5,002 nt of DNA from Myxococcales bacterium (lineage in GTDB: Bacteria > Myxococcota > Polyangia > Polyangiales > Polyangiaceae). Positions 1 through 5,002 of the stretch are shown here, one piece after another (the stretch's first letter is position 1; each line of letters begins with the position of its first letter). The position numbers and the translations under genes were made by a program. Under the pieces are notes generated by a model. It did not search any database and was not told the DNA's origin. It worked only from the letters and a program-made list of their open reading frames with translations. The stretch spans positions 1 through 5,002 of the forward strand of contig JAGQIY010001258.1 in the NCBI GenBank assembly GCA_020430865.1, given 5' to 3'.

Positions 1-1743
1 GAAGCGAAGACGGCAGGCCGCTTCGGCCTGCACGTCCAGGGCGATGCCGAGCATGCCCCGAGCTCCACGGCGCTCGTGGGCATCGGCATTTCCGTGGATG
101 GCGCCCACGGCTACTACGTCCCGCTCGCTCACCGCGTCCTGGACGCTCCCGAGCAGATCGCGCCCGACGTCGCGCGGGAGCTACTCGTCCCGCTGCTGGC
201 CGACAGCCGCGTGAAGAAGAGCTGCCACCGCGCGCGGAGCGACGAGCTCCTGTTGAAGCGCCACGGCTACCCTTTGATGGGCGTGGCCTTCGACGTCAGC
301 CTGGCTAGCTTCTTGCTCGACCCCGAGTCGGCGCCCGAGCTGGCGCAGGTGATCGGCAGGGAGTTCGAGGCGCCATTCCAGACCTTCGAGACGCTCACCA
401 AGAAGCCACGACAGAAGCCCATTCCCTTCAGCGAGGTCCCAGTCGGTGAAGCCGCAACACACTCCGGCGCCGCCGCTGCGTTCTCACTCAGGCTCTGGGA
501 TCGCCTGGCGCCTCGCATCGCGGACGAGGGCATGACGGAGGTGCTCGACGAGCTCGAGCTACCCCTCGCGTCGGTGCTGAGCGAGATGGAGGGGCTCGGC
601 GTGCTGGTCGACATCCCCAAGCTCAAGGCGCAGGGCAAGCACATCGAGCAGGAGCTCGCGAAGCTAGAGAAGCGCGCTCACGAGATCGCCGGCAAGGAGT
701 TCAATGTCGGTTCTCCCAGGCAGCTCGAGACGCTGCTGTTCGACGAGCTGAAGCTGAAGCCCCTGAAGCGCACCAAGACGGCCCGCTCGACGGACGCGGC
801 GACCCTGGAGGCGCTGGCGGAGCAGCACGCGCTCCCGGGGGTGATCCTGGAGCACCGCCAGCTGGCGAAGCTGAAGAGCACCTACATCGACACGCTACCG
901 ACGCTGGTGAACAAGGACACCGGGCGCATCCACACCCGCTGGCGCCAAACCGTGGCAGCCACCGGGCGTATCAGCTCCGCCGATCCGAACCTGCAGAACA
1001 TACCGATCCGCACGGAACTAGGCAGGAGCATCCGCAGCGCCTTCATCGCCCCGGAAGGCTACGAGCTCGTGAGCGGGGACTACTCACAGATCGAGCTCCG
1101 GGTGCTGGCTCACCTGAGCCGAGACGAAGTGCTGATCGACGCCTTCAACTCGAATCAGGACATCCACACGCGCACGGCCATGGAGATCTTCGAGGTCGAC
1201 GAGGAGGACGTGGACGCCGAGCTGCGACGCCGCGCCAAGGCCGTGAACTTCGGCGTGATCTACGGTCAGGGCGACAGCGGTCTCGCCAAGAGCCTGGGCA
1301 TTGGCCGCGCCGAGGCGAGCTCGTTCATCGCAGCCTATTTTCGCCGCTATCGAGGCGTGAGGAGCTTCATGGACGAGACCCTCGAGCACGCTCGCGCAGG
1401 CGGCTCGGTGCGCACCATCCTGGGACGCCGCCGCCTGGTCCCAGACCTGCACAGCGCCAACCGTGCCAAGCGCTTCGCGGCCGAGCGCATCGTGATGAAC
1501 ACTCCGATCCAGGGCAGCGCCGCTGACTTGCTCAAGCTGGCGATGCTCGCGCTATCCGAGCCGGTGACTCCGGGCGCGCGCATGATCCTCACGGTGCACG
1601 ACGAGCTCGTGTTCGAGGTGCCGAAGAACGAGGTCGCCGAGGCCTGCGAGGCCATCAAGGAGGCGATGGAAAACGTCTACACGCTGGACGTTCCACTCAT
1701 CGTCGAGGTCGGTCATGGGAGCAGCTGGACCGAGGCCCACTGA
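1..1743 (+). CDS. polA: DNA polymerase I, C-terminal part (5' end outside window)
   Basis: Family A DNA polymerase, which fills gaps in repair and Okazaki-fragment processing. The frame is open from base 1, so 580 codons are visible. By comparison with E. coli Pol I (928 aa), roughly the first 340 residues, including the 5' nuclease domain, lie upstream. Residues here are counted from base 1. Polymerase motif A is DYSQIELR at 360-367. Motif B (O helix) runs from R409 through K413, F417 and Y421. Motif C is VHDELVF at 532-538 with catalytic D534 and E535. The template/primer-binding stretch TGRISSADPNLQNIP is also present, and the C-terminus ends VEVGHGSSWTEAH as in E. coli. The 3'-5' exonuclease domain (about 1-165) is degenerate: the YxxxD motif reads H154...A158, and the first DxE position aligns with V12/G14, although D81 (E. 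coli D424) remains. It is therefore probably non-proofreading. Phe at 417 is the usual bacterial state. Identification is very secure; loss of exonuclease activity is inferred. Confidence 0.97.
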   Translation, partial: EAKTAGRFGLHVQGDAEHAPSSTALVGIGISVDGAHGYYVPLAHRVLDAPEQIAPDVARELLVPLLADSRVKKSCHRARSDELLLKRHGYPLMGVAFDVSLASFLLDPESAPELAQVIGREFEAPFQTFETLTKKPRQKPIPFSEVPVGEAATHSGAAAAFSLRLWDRLAPRIADEGMTEVLDELELPLASVLSEMEGLGVLVDIPKLKAQGKHIEQELAKLEKRAHEIAGKEFNVGSPRQLETLLFDELKLKPLKRTKTARSTDAATLEALAEQHALPGVILEHRQLAKLKSTYIDTLPTLVNKDTGRIHTRWRQTVAATGRISSADPNLQNIPIRTELGRSIRSAFIAPEGYELVSGDYSQIELRVLAHLSRDEVLIDAFNSNQDIHTRTAMEIFEVDEEDVDAELRRRAKAVNFGVIYGQGDSGLAKSLGIGRAEASSFIAAYFRRYRGVRSFMDETLEHARAGGSVRTILGRRRLVPDLHSANRAKRFAAERIVMNTPIQGSAADLLKLAMLALSEPVTPGARMILTVHDELVFEVPKNEVAEACEAIKEAMENVYTLDVPLIVEVGHGSSWTEAH

Positions 1744-1806
1744 CGCGAGCTAGACACGCCCCCTAGCCTCTTCTAGTTTGCTCCGCCCACCCCCGCGCCC
1801 CTTCGC

Positions 1807-3132
1807 ATGCCCCACGCGTCCCAGAGTCGAAGCACTGACGTCGCCATCATCGGCGCGGGCCTCACGGGTCTGTCCGCTGCGCACGCCCTGGAGGCGATGG
1901 GGCGCGACTATCGACTGCTCGAGCGACTCCCCCACGTTGGAGGCCACGCGATCACCCTGGAGGAGGGCGGCTATCGCTTCGACCGCACAGGACACCTGCT
2001 GCACCTGCGCGATCCTCGAATGCGCGAGAGGGTCATCGCCTGGGTCGGAGCCCACGTGGAGGTGCAGCGCCGCAGCGCGGTGTTCTCCCATGGCGTGTAC
2101 ACACGCTACCCGTATCAGGCGAACACCTACGGTTTGCCTCCAGAGGTCGCGAACGAGTGCCTGCTTGGCTTCATTCAGGCGCATTTCCGCAAGGACAAAC
2201 CCGAGGCGAAGAACTTCGAGGAGTTCTGCCGGCTACACTTCGGCGACGGGATCAGTGACCACTTCATGATCCCCTACAACTGCCGGCTGTGGGGCGTACA
2301 CCCGCGGGAGATCACCGCCGAGTGGTGTCAGCGCTTCGTGCCCCTGCCCAAGCTGGAGGACGTCGTCGCGGGCGCAGTGGGCCTGAACGATCGCGAGCTC
2401 GGCTACAACACGCACTTCGTCTACCCCGAGCGCGGCATCGGAGCGTTACCCCAGGGCATGCTGGATGCCCTGCCGGAGCGGAGCCGCGCCGAGCGCTTGG
2501 CCCTCGACACGCGGATCCAGCACATCGACGCCGACGCCAGGCGACTCATCCTGAGCGAGGGCGAACTCGAGTACCAGCAGCTGATCAACACTGCGCCGCT
2601 GGATGTCCTGCTCTCGCTCCTCGACCTGCCCGAGGAGGTCGCCGCGGCAGCCGAGCGACTGCGGTGCACCCACCTCTACTACCTGGACATCGCGAGCAAG
2701 GCGCCGAGCGGCAAGCCCTTGCACTGGGTGTACGTGCCCGAGGCGCGCTACCCGTTCTACCGCGTGGGCTGCTACTCCAACTTCAGCCCCGCGATGGCGC
2801 CCGCAGGAGGCTCCTGCTTCTACGTCGAGCTAGCGAGCCGCGAGCAACCCGATCTCGAGCAGCTGCTGCCAGACGTGACGCGAGGCCTGGTGCAGATGCA
2901 GCTCTTGCCCAACGCCGAGGCCTTGGCCTTTGCCCGACTTCGGCGCATCGACCACGCCTACGTGATCTTCGACCACGACTACTACGGCGCGCTCCACGTC
3001 ATCCGCCCCTTCCTCGCGCGTCGAGGCATCATCTCCGCGGGGCGCTATGGCGGCTGGAACTATTCATCCATGGAGGACGCACTGCTCTTCGGTGAACGAG
3101 CCGTGAGCGAGCTGCAGAGCGAACAGGCATGA
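1807..3132 (+). CDS. FAD-dependent flavoprotein, UDP-galactopyranose mutase / protoporphyrinogen oxidase-like
   Basis: 441 aa, soluble, with no signal peptide or membrane segment seen. The N-terminal Rossmann FAD site is GAGLTGL (16-22), with ribose-binding E39 and the following GG (45-46). Several stretches match UDP-galactopyranose mutase (UGM) as I recall it: GHLLH (62-66) against GAHIFH; YNCRLWG (157-163) against YTEKQWG; and a C-terminal GRYGGWNYSSM (412-422) against GRLGTYRYLDM, keeping R413 and Y419. The position of the UGM Asp next to that Tyr is Ser421. The protein is also longer than typical UGM (about 370-390 aa), so it is more likely a related sugar-pathway flavoenzyme than a true mutase. 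ATG 1807 is the only candidate start, because a stop lies in frame at 1774 with no ATG/GTG/TTG between. No Shine-Dalgarno is visible in the C-rich leader. Its stop overlaps the next gene's start. Fold assignment is firm; the substrate is unknown, and an amine-oxidase-like desaturase remains possible. Confidence 0.88.
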   Translation: MPHASQSRSTDVAIIGAGLTGLSAAHALEAMGRDYRLLERLPHVGGHAITLEEGGYRFDRTGHLLHLRDPRMRERVIAWVGAHVEVQRRSAVFSHGVYTRYPYQANTYGLPPEVANECLLGFIQAHFRKDKPEAKNFEEFCRLHFGDGISDHFMIPYNCRLWGVHPREITAEWCQRFVPLPKLEDVVAGAVGLNDRELGYNTHFVYPERGIGALPQGMLDALPERSRAERLALDTRIQHIDADARRLILSEGELEYQQLINTAPLDVLLSLLDLPEEVAAAAERLRCTHLYYLDIASKAPSGKPLHWVYVPEARYPFYRVGCYSNFSPAMAPAGGSCFYVELASREQPDLEQLLPDVTRGLVQMQLLPNAEALAFARLRRIDHAYVIFDHDYYGALHVIRPFLARRGIISAGRYGGWNYSSMEDALLFGERAVSELQSEQA

Positions 3133-3833
3133 ACCCCGAAGTCTCCATCGTCATCCCGGTCTACAACGAGGAAGCCATTCTCCACGCTGCCGTGGTCGAC
3201 CTGCGAGAGCGCCTCAAGCCGCTGAATTGGCACTACGAAGTAATCCTGGCGGAAAATGGCTCCAGGGACCGCACTCTCCAGCTCGCCGAGCAGCTGAGCC
3301 AGAAGTATCCCGAGGTGCGCTTCCTGAGCGTCGGCGAGCCGAACTATGGTCTCGCCCTGCGCCGCGGCATCCAGCAGGCGCGAGGGACGTTCGTGCTGTG
3401 CGACGAGATCGACCTCTGCGACACGGACTTCCATCAGCGGGCGATCGAGCTGCTGCGCGACGATCGAGCCGAGCTGGTGATCGGCTCCAAGTTGATCGCG
3501 GGTGCGGAGGACGAGCGCCCCTGGGCGCGCCACGCCGCGAGCATCGTCTACACCTCGCTGCTGCGCGTTCTCCTCGGCTTCAAGGGCACCGACACCCATG
3601 GCCTGAAGGCCTTCCGCAGGGACAAGCTGCTGGAGCTGGTGGACGCCTGTGTCGTCGACAAGGACGTGTTCGCCAGCGAGTTCGTGATCCGCGCCTATCG
3701 CGCGGATGTCCGCGTGATCGAGATCCCGGTGCGCGTGATGGAGAAGCGCCCGCCGTCGATCAACCTGTTCAAGCGCGTGCCGAACGTGCTGAAGAGCGTC
3801 GTGAAGCTCACGGTGGCGATCCGTCTGCGCTGA
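3129..3833 (+). CDS. Glycosyltransferase family 2, polyprenyl-phosphate sugar transferase-like
   Basis: 234 aa GT-A fold enzyme expected to move a sugar from a nucleotide donor to an acceptor. The N-terminus VSIVIPVYNEE (5-15) is the classic GT2 opening. ENGSRDRT (42-49) corresponds to the usual DDGSxDxT nucleotide-binding loop, with the first Asp replaced by Glu and the second by Asn. The metal-binding DxD region reads CDEIDLCD (91-98). TDTHGLKAFRR (154-164) matches the conserved D-x-x-(S/H)G-x-(K/R)-x-(F/Y) block of dolichol-phosphate mannose synthase (DPM1)-like proteins. The domain ends soon after EIPVRV (198-203). There is no C-terminal transmembrane pair, so it is probably cytosolic or peripheral at the membrane. 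ATG 3129 lies inside the upstream stop (ATGA), which implies translational coupling to the flavoprotein. The GT2 family is certain. The donor (GDP-mannose, UDP-sugar or other) and the acceptor (polyprenyl phosphate, lipid or protein) cannot be read from the sequence. Confidence 0.92.
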   Translation: MNPEVSIVIPVYNEEAILHAAVVDLRERLKPLNWHYEVILAENGSRDRTLQLAEQLSQKYPEVRFLSVGEPNYGLALRRGIQQARGTFVLCDEIDLCDTDFHQRAIELLRDDRAELVIGSKLIAGAEDERPWARHAASIVYTSLLRVLLGFKGTDTHGLKAFRRDKLLELVDACVVDKDVFASEFVIRAYRADVRVIEIPVRVMEKRPPSINLFKRVPNVLKSVVKLTVAIRLR

Positions 3834-3842
3834 GCGCGCTGG

Positions 3843-4529
3843 TCACCAACGCTCGATGCGCCAGCCGCGTCGACGGGCGACACGCTGCAGACGCGAGTCT
3901 GGGTTCACGGCCACCGGGGTCTCCACGCGCTCGAGCAACGGCAAGTCCGTGATGCTGTCCGAGTAGAACACGGCGCCGTCCAGGCTCACGCCGTGGCGTT
4001 GGGCTTCCCGCTCCGTCAGCGTGACCTTGCCGGGCCCGTAGCACATGGGCTGTTGCACCTTGCCGGTGAAGCGGCCCTCGGCGACCTCGATGCGTGTGCA
4101 GATCACGTGCTCGATGCCCAGCTCCGCAGCCAGCGGCAGCGCGGCGTAGGGCGTGGCGCCGGTGACGATCGCGACCCAGTCACCGGCCTGCTGATGCCGC
4201 TCGACGGCGCGGCGCCCGGCGTCGCAGATCAGCGGGCGCACGTACTGGTCGTGGACCTCGCGCATGGTCTGCTCGAGCCAGTCCTCGCGCCGCCCGCGGA
4301 AGCCCTGCATCGCCTGCTCCGCGACGCGCTCGGCGTTCACTACCCCGAAGGTGTACTGCAGGAGCCACCAGGCCACGCGCAGTGCGTCCCGCTTGCGCAC
4401 GTGACCACGGTCCCGCTGGTGACGCATGTAGAGCGACGCGGTGTCCTTGCGGATCAGCGTGCGATCCATGTCGAACAGCGCCGCCTTGCGCGCCGCTCCG
4501 AGGTCTTCGGTGTGCTGGGGATCGCTCAT
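3843..4529 (-). CDS. HAD superfamily subfamily IB hydrolase (phosphoserine phosphatase-like)
   Basis: 228 aa, predicted Mg-dependent phosphatase. All four HAD motifs are present. Motif I is DMDRT at 20-24, with nucleophile D20 and acid/base D22. Motif II is the Thr of VTGAT (122-126). Motif III is K168 in YGPGK. Motif IV is YSDSITDLPLL (189-199) with D191 and D195. An alpha-helical cap (about 30-105) follows motif I, as in the C1 caps of SerB-like proteins. The ending PVAVNPDSRL...ARRRGW resembles the TIGR01490 group of IB hydrolases. True substrates vary across that group, so naming it SerB would be unsafe. The frame stays open upstream to 4670, but I chose the ATG at 4527-4529: homology begins just after it, and any longer version would run into hrpB on the other strand. 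Nine bases separate its stop from that of the convergent glycosyltransferase gene. It diverges from hrpB across 37 bases. Confidence 0.9.
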   Translation of the reverse strand: MSDPQHTEDLGAARKAALFDMDRTLIRKDTASLYMRHQRDRGHVRKRDALRVAWWLLQYTFGVVNAERVAEQAMQGFRGRREDWLEQTMREVHDQYVRPLICDAGRRAVERHQQAGDWVAIVTGATPYAALPLAAELGIEHVICTRIEVAEGRFTGKVQQPMCYGPGKVTLTEREAQRHGVSLDGAVFYSDSITDLPLLERVETPVAVNPDSRLQRVARRRGWRIERW

Positions 4530-4542
4530 CGTTTGGTCTTCG

Positions 4543-4552
4543 TGTACGTACA
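4543..4552. promoter_or_regulatory. Perfect 10-base palindrome in the divergent HAD/hrpB gap, possible operator
   Basis: TGTACGTACA is identical to its reverse complement and sits almost exactly in the middle of the 37-base gap (4530-4566) between two divergent starts. Its more AT-rich composition stands out from the GC-rich surroundings. A dimeric regulator acting on both genes would fit, but this is inferred from position and symmetry only. The flanking bases do not extend the symmetry, and no convincing -35/-10 pair was found for either gene. The promoters may overlap the neighbouring coding sequence. Confidence 0.3.
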
Positions 4553-4566
4553 GCGAGAGTCTCAGG

Positions 4567-5002
4567 ATGCAAGCCCTACCCATCGACCAAGTGCTCCCGG
4601 AGATCGGCGAACGCCTGCGCGAAGCCGGACGCGTGGTGATCGAAGCTCCGCCCGGCGCGGGCAAGAGCACGCGGGTTCCCCTGACCGTCCTCGAGCAAGT
4701 GCCGGCGGGTTCTCGGGTTTGGGTGAGTGAGCCCCGTCGTCTCGCCGCGCGTCTGCTCGCGAGCCGCGTCTCCAGCGAGCTCGGCAGACCACTCGGGGAT
4801 CCGGTGGGCTACGCGGTGCGCTTCGAGCGTCGCATCACCCAGGACACGCGGCTCATCTACGCGACCACCGGCGTCCTGCTGCGCGAGCTCCTCGCGCCAC
4901 CAGGCGAGCGTCGGGAGCCGCCGGGCGCGGTGGTGATAGACGAAGTGCACGAGCGCAGCGTGGAGACGGATCTGCTGCTCGCGCTGCTCCGCGAGGAGTA
5001 CC
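4567..5002 (+). CDS. hrpB: ATP-dependent helicase HrpB, N-terminal part (3' end outside window)
   Basis: The first 145 codons of a DExH-box superfamily 2 helicase, still open at the window edge (full HrpB is about 800 aa). The opening LPIDQVLPEI resembles the E. coli HrpB start LPVAAVLPEL. Walker A is GAGKST (30-35). Motif Ia is EPRRLAAR (55-62). Further along are VGYAVRFE (80-87), the motif Ib-like ATTGVLLREL (99-108) and the DExH box DEVHERS (125-131), where E. coli has DEFHER. The start ATG 4567 is preceded by GAGAG at 4555-4559, a modest ribosome-binding site with 7-base spacing. HrpB proteins are widespread NTP-dependent RNA helicase-like proteins of poorly defined role. The diagnostic C-terminal domain is out of view, so separation from HrpA rests on N-terminal likeness: the helicase domain starts at once, without the longer HrpA leader. 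Confidence 0.93.
   Translation, partial: MQALPIDQVLPEIGERLREAGRVVIEAPPGAGKSTRVPLTVLEQVPAGSRVWVSEPRRLAARLLASRVSSELGRPLGDPVGYAVRFERRITQDTRLIYATTGVLLRELLAPPGERREPPGAVVIDEVHERSVETDLLLALLREEY

Noticed and set aside
76..78. GTG at 76 as the start of the polymerase gene.
   Set aside because: The frame is open and homologous to Pol I back to base 1, so this Val is internal and the true start lies upstream of the window.
1747..1770. Possible terminator hairpin after polA: GCTAG (1749-1753) with CTAGC (1763-1767).
   Set aside because: The stem is only 5 base pairs with a 9-base loop, and no T tract follows directly. It is too weak to call, and read-through into the flavoprotein gene cannot be excluded.
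2289..3095. Open frame of about 268 codons on the + strand inside the flavoprotein gene.
   Set aside because: The product is Arg/Ala/Pro-rich low-complexity sequence typical of a shifted frame in GC-rich DNA, while the other frame shows a coherent FAD-binding protein.
3827..3840. GCGC-rich inverted repeat at the glycosyltransferase stop, as a bidirectional terminator for the convergent genes.
   Set aside because: The stem is 4 base pairs with a 3-base loop, lies partly inside coding sequence and has no T tract on either strand. It is explained by GC-rich composition.
4530..4670. A 47-residue N-terminal extension of the HAD hydrolase from an ATG at 4670.
   Set aside because: The extension resembles no HAD protein and overlaps the well-supported start of hrpB on the opposite strand. 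The ATG at 4527-4529 gives the expected family length.
3993..4730. Long open frame on the + strand (about 245 codons) opposite the HAD hydrolase gene.
   Set aside because: Its translation has no recognisable motif and crosses into hrpB in another frame. GC-rich genes commonly leave such antisense frames open, and the minus-strand frame carries all HAD motifs.

Overview
The window comes from a GC-rich bacterial chromosome. The strong G/C third-position bias, short intergenic gaps and gene mix would fit a deltaproteobacterium or myxobacterium (Myxococcota). That placement is a guess from protein style, with no rRNA or marker phylogeny behind it. The content is mostly ordinary chromosomal genes. 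No mobile element, CRISPR array, tRNA, rRNA or phage signature was seen.

Layout: (1) Positions 1-1743 (+) hold the C-terminal two thirds of DNA polymerase I (polA). The polymerase domain is intact, but the 3'-5' exonuclease domain appears to have lost catalytic residues. (2) A 63-base gap with a C-rich leader follows. (3) Positions 1807-3132 (+) encode an FAD-binding flavoprotein of the UDP-galactopyranose mutase / protoporphyrinogen oxidase-like class. (4) Positions 3129-3833 (+) encode a family 2 glycosyltransferase whose start overlaps the flavoprotein stop by ATGA. (5) Nine bases later, converging on it, positions 3843-4529 (-) encode a HAD subfamily IB phosphatase-like hydrolase. (6) A 37-base divergent gap contains a perfect 10-base palindrome at its centre. 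(7) Positions 4567-5002 (+) hold the N-terminal part of an HrpB-type DExH helicase that runs off the window.

The flavoprotein and glycosyltransferase are almost certainly co-translated and probably work in one glycan or glycolipid pathway whose substrate cannot be read from the sequence. polA, the HAD hydrolase and hrpB look like independent housekeeping neighbours. The points most worth checking are the degenerate proofreading domain of Pol I, the coupled UGM-like flavoprotein/GT2 pair with altered active-site positions, and the centred palindrome between the HAD gene and hrpB. Nothing here clearly amounts to a new defence or mobile system.
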